Shown piece after piece: positions 1-9,282 of a DNA stretch of 64,000 nucleotides. The position numbers and the translations under genes are program-made. The stretch is taken from contig CM049312.1 of NCBI GenBank assembly GCA_026874595.1, forward strand, positions 26,777,956 through 26,841,955, read 5' to 3'. This stretch comes from Sipunculus nudus (lineage: Eukaryota > Annelida > Sipuncula > Golfingiida > Sipunculidae). The notes under the pieces are model-generated. The model did not search any database. It saw only the letters and a list, made by a program, of their open reading frames with translations, and was not told the DNA's origin. How positions within the stretch are numbered: the stretch's first letter is position 1; every line of letters starts with the position of its first letter.

Positions 1-157
1 ATAACCTACAGGTCATTAAAATTGCAAGCAAAATAAGCCAGAAATAACACAATTTATACAGTTATGGTAGATAAATAGCTAGCTTTAGAAATACGCAAAT
101 CTGTAATAACTATTGTAAGCATTATAACAAACCGTTTATTGGCCTGCATGAAAATCT

Positions 158-328
158 ATGTTTAATCCTGCTGAATTTTCCCTCCAGCAACCAATTGATT
201 CTGAATGTTATTTAATAATACAAACCGCGGGAGGCCTAGCTCCCTGTCCTCATAATCAACAACTCTCGGTCCAAGAAATGCCAATCAGCGTATGCCTCTT
301 AATTAAACCTCACCACTCATTACCTTGA
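158..328 (+). other. Small open frame in unit A, paired with 9094-9282
   Basis: A 56-codon frame runs from an in-frame ATG to TGA. The B copy has the same frame, the same stop and a 9-nt in-frame difference (codons for LGD present only in B). The shared core includes PIDSECYLIIQTAGG. Against coding function, most of the A/B differences are amino-acid changing (about nine changing versus two or three silent), which is what neutral drift gives. No family is recognised. It could be an eroded exon or chance. Confidence 0.2.
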
Positions 329-763
329 TTGGAATTAGAAGAGAGACCTTGACACTAGTGATTCAAGTGGATACTGGGTTGTTATCTGAATATTTCCACA
401 GATGTAACAATTCAAATTTTGTCTGTCTGTTTGTGTAGGTGAAAGATTAGTCATGGCGTTATATGAATGGCTTCTAATGAACCTGCCTATACTAATGTGA
501 CTGAAGGAGAGTTGGTTACGAACATAGGACTGGTGCAATCCATCAGTGCCTATATCGCCCAGATCTGGCACCGTGATGCTGAGGCCAGCAATAACTAATT
601 AAACTAGAAATCTGCATACTAATGAATACAAGCCCCGCCACGTGGGGGTCCCTATTGTGAGGTGCTCCAAAACCGTGTTTGCAGTAATTTTTTCCCTTAT
701 TCCCTGGTTCATTTTCGCATTCGTGTACAATAATAAATATTTCTTGATGTTCCTGAATCCGGA

Positions 764-1030
764 TCATGAACTGCAGAAATATAATCCAATTTTCACTGGC
801 CCAATCCCAAAATGATCAAACACACACACACACACACACACGAACGAGGATGATCGCATACCGTCCTGGCGTAGACAATTAGGGATAAATATGTCGTGTT
901 CGGTTGAGGAAGCGCGTATACTCATATCCATTGGCCCATTCCCGAGGTGCCCTTGACATTTCATGTGATTCCGTTCATGATTGTGGGAGTTATGTTGTGA
1001 ATAAACACACACAAAAAGACACACCTATAC
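764..1030. repeat. CA-rich low-complexity segment
   Basis: An uninterrupted (CA)n tract lies at about 821-841, and further ACACAC-rich patches follow near 1004-1060. The homologous part of unit B (9490-9700) has shorter, interrupted CA patches. Open frames across it are low-complexity artefacts. Confidence 0.8.
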
Positions 1031-1378
1031 AAACACTCAACATACACAAACACGAACGTGAATGAAAACATTCACTCCTGTCGGAGGCAATTATAGGGAT
1101 AGATATGCTGTGTTCGGTTGAGGTAGGCGCATACTTAGAGCCATTTCCGTTTCTTGTTTAAACTAAACCTGATACCAAGTCACCTCCCTAAACCAAGTAC
1201 ACAATAATAATTTAGAAGATGATCCACAAAAGGTTTCTCGCGTCTGCAAAAATAGGACGGGAACTGTATTAAATGGCCCGAGTCCAGTGACAGTAGACTA
1301 CTGGACTTTCTCCATCATGTTTAAAATCAGATAAAGCCCGTGCCCGCAAGGTCAGGAGCGGCACCACTGACTGTCAAT

Positions 1379-1561
1379 GAGGTCTGATCATTAATTGTAC
1401 TTTATTGTTCAATAATTAGTACTTTATTACATGTAATTGAATGTCTGGTCGAGCTGGCTTCCAATTAACTTTATACTGAACACAGCTCCTGATGGTCCTC
1501 CCCGCTTTCAGCCCTAGCTCCCTTGCTACAGGCATGCAGCCCGCTTATTGTGTATTTGTGT
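1379..1561. repeat. Near-identical block shared by units A and B
   Basis: Over about 183 bases this block differs from 10025-10207 at one position by eye, while neighbouring parts of the units differ at 5-20% of sites. It contains a locally repeated AGTACTTTATT / TGTACTTTATT motif and a GC-richer stretch around 1485-1545. No open frame of note runs through it. Gene conversion or functional constraint could explain it. Confidence 0.75.
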
Positions 1562-2068
1562 CAAGGAAACACAAAATGTACACAGTTTAAACAAGAGTTC
1601 TTGAAATTTTTGGACCTGTGTTTAGTGTAAGTTTTCAGCTTATAATTCCGTATATAGCTTTTGAGATACTGATATCATAAGTTTCGTAGATATAAAAGTA
1701 TTCACAATTGATGGTGTCAATTTGAACCGGGCAGATATTAAAGGAATGAATTATGTAAATTAACATATAAATTGATATATTCCATGCTTATTAATGTTAT
1801 ATTTAAGACGGATCAGTTTTCAATATACTTTATGAGATATTAATATTCAATAATCTACATTATTATACTTTTTTATTTATTTTTTATTGTTGGAGGTAAC
1901 GGCCTCGACCATGTATATGTTCACATATACTCTTGTTTGGTTATGGATTATCTTAAAATTGTTGCACAATGATAAATAGATCACCCGTATTTTATTGTAC
2001 CGCATCTCTGTAGTATGTATGAGGCCATGTTTAGATAATTTACTTAACTCCCGCTCTTTCTTCTGCTG

Positions 2069-2144
2069 GCTGATACCAAACCGACTCCGCGTGTGCTGTA
2101 CAAGGATGACCAGCAAATGAGGTTCCAAGAGGATGAACCTTCTG
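2069..2144 (+). pseudogene. Exon-like 76-bp segment in unit A (acceptor lost)
   Basis: The segment begins GCTGATACCAAA and ends TTCTG followed by a GTAAAT donor-like site. The B copy (11591-11666) matches it for 25 codons without any indel, in one open frame: in A it opens ADTKPTPRVLYK and ends MRFQEDEPS. In B the block is preceded by a textbook acceptor (TTCTATCTTCTACAG), whereas A has CTGCTG at that position, so no AG. Differences are mostly amino-acid changing. I read it as a duplicated relic exon, family unknown, with modest confidence. Confidence 0.35.
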
Positions 2145-2784
2145 GTAAATCGTGTCATCATCGTGAAAAGAACCCTATGTTATGTCATTGGTTCATAATT
2201 TATCATTACTTTATATCTTATCCGAGGGAACTGAAAGCATTTTGGAATATCCCCATGCGTATTGAACCCGCCAGCCAGATCCGCACAGGCCAGAAGTCGT
2301 AAGGGTCTGTGCATGGGGCTTTATGATTATGAAAAACGCCAGCCGAGTAAGAAGAGTGGGCGTTCTCTTGTGACGTTTGAAACAGGACTGAAATTTGCAA
2401 GATTAATATAAGCAGTATAATTGGTCCATGCTGCCTGGTCATGCATGTTTTATGTTATATGGATACTTCTGTTTATGGTATACGAATTAATAAACACATT
2501 GTGACAGAAAGCAAGGGTAGCTCAAGAATGGCCTTTCAATTTTAGCTATGAAATAAAGTTATTCATAAATAATGCATCCCGACCAATCTATTAAAGTGTA
2601 ACCCTAAATAAGCTTTGTTGGCCTTATATGACGATAAAAAGCATATCCTTCAAATATTTAGTAAATGAGCATAAATTAAAAGTGTTGGTAGTATTCATTC
2701 AATAATTACCCTGGGACTCGGTTAGAATCAGTTCCAGTAAGAACTTTTTATTAGGATTTTAAGAAGCATCCCTGGTTAGGGTTA

Positions 2785-2915
2785 TATAAAGGAACGCATG
2801 AGAGCGTTCAACCGTGGCCATAGGGTTCTGCCTGGAACCTCTAAGGGTTCCCACTGGGCCCACTCTAAAGTACCCATAAGGGTTCCACATGTAACCTTTT
2901 TCTTCATAGAGTGTA
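2785..2915. repeat. GGGTTC-rich repeat element (A copy)
   Basis: A cluster of AGGGTTC / GGAACC blocks in alternating orientation ends with TTCATAGAGTGTACC. A shorter related version lies in unit B at 12360-12475. The arrangement looks like a small foldback (MITE-like) element of a type common in animal genomes, but I cannot name the family. Confidence 0.4.
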
Positions 2916-3617
2916 CCTACTTCAATAGAGCAAAACTTTATTTAATGTTCGAGATGGTTCATAGTTACCAATGTTGCTTTGTGGACAAATGTGAACAACT
3001 TTAGGTTTCAGTTTGAATAGTTGCGCGCGGAATTAGTTTTCTTTCGTTATAGTTCTGCCTTTCCGCATGGCAGATCAGCATTACTAGATGAGTCATGAAT
3101 TATTTAGAATACACTCAGCCATGATTTATATTAAACTCAAAATCACACCAAAAATACTATAAAATATAAAACCTGACCCTGGGGGAGAATAAACAAATAG
3201 TGATACTCTGAAAACATTTTTTTTTTAAATCTTATAGATGGTTGTAATGTCTGAAATATGTTGAGGCCATCACATATTGTATTATGTATCCATGTGCTTG
3301 CAATCAAACTTGCCCAAAACCTACGCCTTTGAGTCATCCCTCACACTTATAGATTAATCGACGCCACTAATAGAAGTGATTTTGCATTGGTCACATTAGT
3401 TATTATATCTGTTTTGACAATCGAGTTGTAAAAATGGTCTTATCATCAGTTACCCGGTCCGAGCCGAATTTTGGCCAGCCTAGCAGAGCACGGGTTAATT
3501 TATGCTTTATACACGTACTGCAATTATGCAATTCAAAGTTTTTAGTTTTTACCTTCTGTCCGTTTTTAATGCATTTAATTACATTCAGTGCTACCCAAGA
3601 CATTTGTCGGCATAGCG

Positions 3618-3700
3618 ACTAAGCACACCTTATATGGTGTATACACTATTGTGACGTCACTTCGCTCTTTCCTATAAAAGTGTGCAAATTCACCGAGCGG
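3618..3700 (+). promoter_or_regulatory. CArG box, CRE and TATA box cluster (unit A)
   Basis: CCTTATATGG (3628-3637) fits the SRF CArG consensus. TGACGTCA (3652-3659) is a full palindromic CRE. TATAAAAG (3673-3680) is a TATA box 32 bases before the tRNA-like sequence. All three and their spacing are conserved in unit B (13344-13396). The motifs are seen directly; promoter activity is inferred. The TATA placement is what an external Pol III promoter (tRNA-Sec or U6 type) or a Pol II start would need. Confidence 0.5.
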
Positions 3701-3704
3701 TCAG

Positions 3705-3785
3705 GGATCTGTTGTAGCTCAGTGGTTGGAGACGACGACCTGCAGTTGGGAGGTCATGGATTCTATTTCCGTCGGCAGTGAACCG
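3705..3785 (+). ncRNA. tRNA-like sequence with A and B boxes (unit A)
   Basis: TAGCTCAGTGG (3715-3725) matches the Pol III A box and GATTCTATTTCC (about 3759-3770) resembles a B box. A T-arm can form: ATGGA, a 7-base loop TTCTATT, then TCCGT. In B the last stem pair is G-C instead of A-T, a paired change that keeps the stem. A D-arm (CTC/GAG) is present. The anticodon arm is irregular (GACCT...AGGTC around a 9-base loop), so this is not a normal tRNA gene. It is best read as a SINE head or a divergent small RNA. Confidence 0.45.
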
Positions 3786-3859
3786 ACTTCTCTGGGTATT
3801 CATGTTTCATTCTTTTATAAAATGAACCAGCATGGCTATTTCCTACAATTCTATGTATG

Positions 3860-3902
3860 ATATATATATGTGTGTGTGTGTGTGTTTGCGTGTGTGTTTG
3901 TG
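3860..3902. repeat. (TA)n(TG)n microsatellite, unit A
   Basis: A short TA run followed by TG repeats with a TTTGCG interruption. The homologous tract in B is longer. Confidence 0.9.
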
Positions 3903-3998
3903 TACACATAGAAATACAGCTTTCATCCTCCAACTATTATGAGGTTAGATGATCAATTTTAACACTTACGTGAAAATGCAAAGCGCTTTAATACACTT

Positions 3999-4171
3999 TT
4001 GTCATTGTGGACGTACACAGTCAGAGCAATATCCCATTCGATATTACTCATTAAAATTTTACACTCGCAGATTAAACAATTGGATGATGCATCACATAAC
4101 TGGTTAAAACGCCTTTTCAAAAAACGACAGATTGGTACATTCCATGCAGGGATTGTGAACACTGAGATACG
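3999..4171 (+). other. Open frame in unit A ending at a GTAAGA donor
   Basis: The frame runs through a segment about 97% identical to B over 3990-4110 and reaches ATACGG followed by GTAAGATT, a strong donor sequence. Peptide features are basic (for example NWLKRLFKKRQ). In B a one-base shortening of an A run breaks this frame and the Harbinger-like insertion falls close to the donor position. The minus strand is also open across the same bases, so coding status is uncertain. No family is recognised. Confidence 0.2.
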
Positions 4172-4185
4172 GGTAAGATTATGCG

Positions 4186-4422
4186 ATGGGGGTAACACTG
4201 TTCTCCGTTAAAGCACACAGCATGCCGACCCCTTCGAGAATACACAACCTAGTAAGCAATAAGCCTACTTTAAGTCATGACTCGTCATTCGAGAAACTGC
4301 CCTTCAACGGCCATCCATCCTGTTGCATTGAAATTGTTGAAAACAAGTCAGATATTCAGCAAACTTACAATGGGATTAAAAAATATGTAGGGTTATTTCG
4401 AAATATTTCTTTATGTTTCTAG
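4186..4422 (+). other. 78-codon open frame in unit A, paired with 16687-16923
   Basis: ATG to TAG, 78 codons, same length and stop as the B copy, no indels between them. Shared blocks include SMPTPSRIH, TLSHDSSFEK and EIVENKSDIQQTYNGIKKY. Over the 70 compared codons I count about 12 amino-acid changes and 4 silent changes, near the neutral expectation. The end TTTCTTTATGTTTCTAG also looks like a 3' splice site. A relic coding segment or a chance frame are both possible. Confidence 0.3.
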
Positions 4423-4725
4423 AGAAAGTACACAATAACAGCTAACGTCAGGTCTGACTTATTTTAAGTGACAGTATATCTGTAAGCCATGAGTCTATTT
4501 CAAAGTTAAAATGACAAATATATTTGCCCTTCACGACATTGGATAACACGCCACTCTGACGGTAGATTTATTCTATTATAATTAGTCCATCCGGTCCAGT
4601 ATGTGCCCCCTATGTTTTGCATACCGGGACGGGTGAAAGTTAAAAAAAAATATGAATCTCTTATTTTGTTCTCTCTCCCATATATTATACAAAACGACCA
4701 TTTTTGAGCTGTTATATGTGTATCT

Positions 4726-4726
4726 T

Positions 4727-4765
<39 letters not shown>
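4726..4765. repeat. (AT)n microsatellite (unit A only)
   Basis: About 20 TA/AT repeats with one TG interruption. The corresponding site in unit B (about 17208) lacks the tract and some 20 flanking bases. Confidence 0.95.
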
Positions 4766-5142
4766 CGCTGATGATAATTGATTAAAAACAACAATAAATA
4801 AAGTATACTTGGAAAGTAAATTAAATTACTTAAGAAAAATGAAAACAGTTTAACATGACTTTTTTTCTAGAACAATGCACCTGAAATTTTGGATTTAATC
4901 TTGGCCATACGTTTTCAAATGAATAGTTAAATTGCTACATTTCAACATTCACTCAAATCTTATCTGTTTTTCAAAATACAATATTTTATGGATTCCGCCA
5001 AGAAATAGTTACAGGTTAAGGTCTCCGGTTAAGGACACGTGGTCTCATCTTACCAAGAGTGTATTTATACATCATTTAGTCCCTTTAAATGACGTAGTTC
5101 ATAGGAGATTTCTAAGTTAATGTGAGATGTAACAAAATAATA

Positions 5143-5444
5143 AGGCCAAAACAATAAAATGTATGGTTCTAAGGCACCAACCGGGTCAATTTGAACCACT
5201 CGCATCATCAATTTTTAATTCTGATTTTCGTCTTTCAAGAAGATAAAATAATACAATTTTGATAAGATTTCCTCTGTTATGTAGTGCTTTCTTCTTTAGC
5301 AAAAGAAAAAATGTTATTTTCATCATTGTCCCTGATCATATGACATTTTATCGAAACATACAGAAAAAGGTAAAGAATAAAATATCGCCCACCTGCACTG
5401 ATTTTTTAATAAAAGGACCTGAAAACCATACCCTTTTTTGGCCT
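5143..5444. mobile_element. 302-bp MITE, family M1, copy in unit A
   Basis: The left end AGGCCAAAACA and the right end TTTTTTGGCCT are inverted, and inside them GTATGGTTCT...AGGCACC mirrors CCTGAAAACCATAC. A second full-length copy is at 28023-28323 (301 bp), with partial ones at 17655-17930 and 24891-25085. A conserved internal block reads TGATCATATGACATTTT. TA lies on both sides here, compatible with a TA target, but the 28-kb copy does not confirm it. There is no coding capacity. Confidence 0.75.
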
Positions 5445-5569
5445 TATACAAATTATACACACACACACATCCTAGATAAGACACCTAGAACTACCCCCGT
5501 GACTACTTTGTATCAGATTTATTCTACTATAAAGTTCTAGTTGCTTGTTTGAAGATTTTTTTATTGCAA

Positions 5570-5790
5570 AATCAGAAGCGGATCGGGAGGGGGGAGCGGG
5601 CAGGAGTCCGGACCCCCAGCTCCTACCAGCCGCCGCCGCAACCTTTTTTTAGGGGTTTCAGACCAATTTCTGCGGCTTGCCCCCCCCCCCCCCCCTTTCC
5701 AGACCTGGGGACTACTTTTTAGGTTTTGTTATTAGTCCTCCTGGGTTGGACCCCTCCATTTCCTAAATCCTCGATCGGAAAATCGCCCCT
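5570..5790 (+). repeat. C/G-run repeat family R1, unit A copy
   Basis: Recognised by GGGTTTCAGACCAATTTC, a long C run, AGACCTGGGGAC, TTTTGTTATTAGTCCTCC and TGGGTTGGACCCC, ending near AAATCCTCGAT. At least six copies in the window all lie in this orientation. The family is unknown; it has no open frame and no clear terminal repeat. Confidence 0.7.
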
Positions 5791-6584
5791 GGAAATATTA
5801 GGTATTTTTATTAAAAGAATCATGGTTTAACTCACACGAGGTATCAGGTGTACATTGAACAGTACCAACATCTTAAAATGCATAAACAATTATCCAAACA
5901 TTTGTTATGTTACATCTGTTATTTTAAACATAAAACCTACTGATAATTTAACCTGTGTTTAATAATTAAATTGCTCAGCCCGCTGTGTCTCACCAGATTT
6001 TCTGCCCACATTTGTTGTCAATATTTACAAAAAATGTACTAGGTAAAACAAAAATAAATAAATATATAAAAATGCTTATGGCGCTCTTGAAGTTTTGATG
6101 TGTGCGTACAATTTATTTCTCCTCGGTATTTTCCTGATTCTTCTTCGTTTTAGATAAAAAAGAACTTTAAGTTATGGGGCCCTGAGCTGCAGGATCCATC
6201 CCCAGGTATGCATGGATACGGACAGTGGCATCGATGAGTTCCAGAGGCGTCGTAATTTCTTCTATAGGGAAGGGGCTCGCAGCACGGATAGGTAGTCAAA
6301 AGTTAGGACGGCTTATCTCTATAAACCTAATAAGAATTAAATATCGCATTTTCTTTCGGGTTATAAATCTATATATACATTTTATTTTGTCTCTGTAACC
6401 CTTATCCAATCAATTATAAAATTTACATGGTTTAAAAATATTAGGTATTCTCCGCTGGTTTGTTCAGATATATATTTTTTGACAGTAAATACAGAATTTC
6501 TAATTAGAAATATATTTTATTTCCAATATATAAATCTTACTCTGTTAATAGTTGTAATGGGATGTTTACGCTGATCCTCCCCCT

Positions 6585-6630
6585 TGATAATAAGCCCCCT
6601 CCCCCCCCCCCCTCTCCGTATCGACTCCTC
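6585..6630. repeat. C-rich ATAAGCCCCC motif (unit A)
   Basis: CTTGATAATAAGCCCCCTC is followed by a C run. The same motif is in unit B near 19045-19070. A related sequence (ATAAGCGCCCCC) appears near 48535, which suggests a dispersed element with this motif near its end. Confidence 0.4.
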
Positions 6631-6860
6631 TGAATACAGGACTAGCCTGACTGACAATATGCAGCAATGGTTATTCTTATTTCCTACAGCTTCACGTAAG
6701 TTGAACTATTTGTCATTACATTGTACATTGTAACATTTTAATGGACGTTTTCTCTTCAGTAGGACAGGTTTGCGTGGTTATTGATTTTATGGGCATGTTG
6801 ATACACCAGAGGGGTCTCACAAGTCGGCTTTGGTGACAAAATGTCACGCCGACACACGTT

Positions 6861-7649
6861 ACAGCATTAAGGCAAGTCCTGACACTTTATCTAAACACGA
6901 AATGGACGGTACAATATTTTTTCTAGCATTTCTCTTTTAGAAACTTATTTCCCTCTAGTTTCCTTTTTTTCCAATCTAGCCCGATTTGTCTCATGAAAGA
7001 CGGTCTCTTTAGGAAAGATATTTACTATAATTGGGAAAGTATTTGCATTAATTGAGGTTTATTGTGAAAAAAGTAACAATTTCTCCAGGCGTCTTTCTCG
7101 GTGTGATTTTGATTTTTTCTAATGACCTGATTTTAATTGAGGATGATGAGGTTAATCATTTATCACTCAGTTACTCATTTAGAATTCATAAGGAACATGT
7201 TGGGGACATTTCAGGCCACTTGCCTTCACAATTTAAATGAACAGATTACTTTAGTATTTCAAACGTTCTTTTATTTAACATCATCATCATGTGCTATTCT
7301 TGGTGACATGTCCGAACATGTGACCCATTGGTCATGACGCTCAGTTGAATTTGATTTGTGTATATATATAAATATATATTTATAAATTATTGAAGTTATT
7401 ATCTGGTAAAAATATTTGTTAAGGAACCTTGAACAATGGATAGAATGACTTTAAGAGTGCCACAAATTGTGTTTTTTTTGCCCATAGTCCTTAGAAAATA
7501 GTTAACGTCAGCAAGAAGATTTTACTAGGAACTCCCCATATGCTAAGTTTAAAGACATTACAAGGACCCCCCTTTATATTAAAAAAAACATTTCTAGAAC
7601 CATCAGTTAAGAGTTGTGACCTGTATGACTTTCTGTGTGCTCAAAACTC
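6861..7649. other. AT-rich spacer, no feature seen
   Basis: Sequence between the end of unit A homology and the conserved block at 7650. I see no long open frame, RNA gene or repeat beyond a short (AT) patch near 7362-7385. Confidence 0.5.
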
Positions 7650-8705
7650 AAAATGTTTCGCTCCCGAGGCAGCGGATAGCTTGCGCTTCTAAGAAGCTAC
7701 TGATTTTAACGCCGCCTGGAATGACCGGTAATGATCGACTTAGACACCAGGTGGCGGGTCGATATCTGCTGAAAGACATCGTGCGTATGATGTGATTGAA
7801 GTCAAACAAATGCCAGTCTACAAACACTCGACGGGCAGCATGGTTGTGCTAACTGCATTATACCTATATGAGGCCTACATATAAAGGAACCTTGATACCG
7901 CCGCATAAAAAAGCTTCAATAAAACGCTATGAACCAGCCTTGCCGGGGAAAAAATTGTGATAAATAAAACATTGCGTTTATGACAGGGAAACTTATGTGA
8001 GGCAGAAATAGTTATGTATTTGAATGAAGAAAAAAATTGCCCGAATATTATGTTTTAATATGAAAAAAAAACAACTTTTAAAACTTTGCCACCCCGGCGC
8101 TTGAAACTGTCTCAGAATCAGAAACAATGACCTGCATGACCTTTGCTCACAGAGCCACACCGTTTGCAAATAATACATTGTAGCAAGGCAACTGCCGGCC
8201 CGACGTGGCTGGTGGAAAATACAGAGCAGACATCATTCGCAATTATCACCGCTGTTATATGGACAGTTTACTTCTAATCGTCATTTAAAGTTGGAAACAT
8301 TGACGAAGTTGTATTTGACATACTCATTAAAAAATATATTTGTTTCATAAGGAAACTTTAACCCGTGGAATCTCCAGTTTTCTCAAAGGATCTTCTTGGG
8401 GTCTTGCACAGCGTAACGTAGGGAGAGAGCACGAGAGCTAGGGCTAGGCTACGTCCATTGCTGCGCCTTAAGCGCCGCTTGATGACAGCTTTATGGTATG
8501 TTTCAAAACTGTGGAACCGTCTGTGGCATTCTTGGCTGTTATTAATTGGCAGGCATCGTATGATATCTGGACCATTCATGAACACGTCCCGATCAAAATG
8601 TTGAGTCATTGTCGCATCAGTTGTTTCAGCCAATCATAGAGGATGTTACTTCCAGCATCGGACCTCATCTGATTGGTCCATCATAGAGTGCTCCCCTCTC
8701 GTGTA
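7650..8705 (+). repeat. Conserved sequence P, inverted paralog of 44473-45110
   Basis: Four blocks match the reverse complement of 44473-45110 in the same order: CGCTCCCGAGGCAGCGGA with CTTGCGCTTCTAA (7660-7695); GTGCGTATGA...CAAACACTCGAC (7785-7835); GCTGCGCCTTAAGCG with CGCTTGATGACAG (8460-8490); and CTTCCAGCAT...CATCTGATTGG...GTGCTCCCCTCT (8645-8700). An extra roughly 0.6 kb lies between blocks 2 and 3 in this copy. Two CCAAT-type motifs are present. It may be a diverged transposon or a duplicated conserved noncoding element. Confidence 0.65.
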
Positions 8706-8760
8706 GCGACCCAAAAAAAAAAAAAAAACAGCGCTAGAGATATTAGTAATAGGCCTATTT
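8706..8760. repeat. A-run and AT-rich junction before unit B
   Basis: A 16-base A run (about 8714-8729) marks the boundary between sequence P and unit B. It could be an old retrotransposon tail. Confidence 0.4.
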
Positions 8761-9093
8761 CTTTTTTATTATGTCTACGTGTTTATATTATCGGGTGGCC
8801 GTCAAAATAATTACTCAACGTTCAACATGGAAATTTATAAGGTCAAGCTGACCTGACTTCTGCAAAGGGCGTTTAACAACCAGTGACCTTTCAATTTCAG
8901 CACTTCCTACCTAACAACTTAGATAACGCGGTTTTTCTGGGTTTTTTTCAACATGATCTCATTTACATGTTTACTAAACTCCAGAAATCACACCAATTAT
9001 ACAGTAAAGGTATGTGAATAGCTGATTTTAAAATACGTAAATCTGTAATAATGACTTCTAGCCTTACAACAAGCCAACTATTTATTGGCCTTC

Positions 9094-9282
9094 ATGAAAA
9101 TCGACTTTAATCCTGCTGAATTATCTCTCTTGGAACCAATTGATTCTGAATGTTATTTAATAATACAAACCGCGGGAGGCCTGGGTGATCTAGCTCCCTG
9201 TCCTCTTAATCAACAACTCTCGGCCCAAGACATGCCAATCAGCGTATGCCTCTTAATTAAATCACACAACTCATTTCCCTGA
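9094..9282 (+). other. Small open frame in unit B, paired with 158-328
   Basis: This 62-codon frame starts at ATG in a TTCATGAAA context and ends in the TGA homologous to that of the A copy. Relative to A it has three extra codons (L-G-D) after IQTAGG and an N-terminal extension of a few residues. The indel keeps the frame, but the changing-to-silent substitution pattern does not indicate purifying selection. No signal peptide or known motif is visible. Confidence 0.2.

Larger units (their letters stand above)
1..6860 (+). repeat. Segmental duplication, unit A (open at window start)
   Basis: This stretch aligns collinearly and in the same orientation with 8950-19305. Matching landmarks are the GCGGGAGGCCT block (228 and 9173), the CRE/TATA/tRNA-like block (3628 and 13344), a paired 78-codon frame (4186 and 16687), and the CAGTAGGACAGGTTTG block near the right end (6760 and 19207). 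Identity ranges from about 99% in 1379-1561 to roughly 80% elsewhere. Homology is lost shortly after the ACACCAGAGGGG motif near 6803. The left end lies outside the window. No intact gene is visible inside. The unit carries short paired open frames, a tRNA-like sequence, a 302-bp MITE and a dispersed C-rich repeat, each listed separately. Confidence 0.9.

Noticed and set aside
3705-3785. Functional standard tRNA gene
   Set aside because: A and B boxes are present but the anticodon arm has a 9-base loop and no proper variable region or acceptor stem. I keep it only as tRNA-like.
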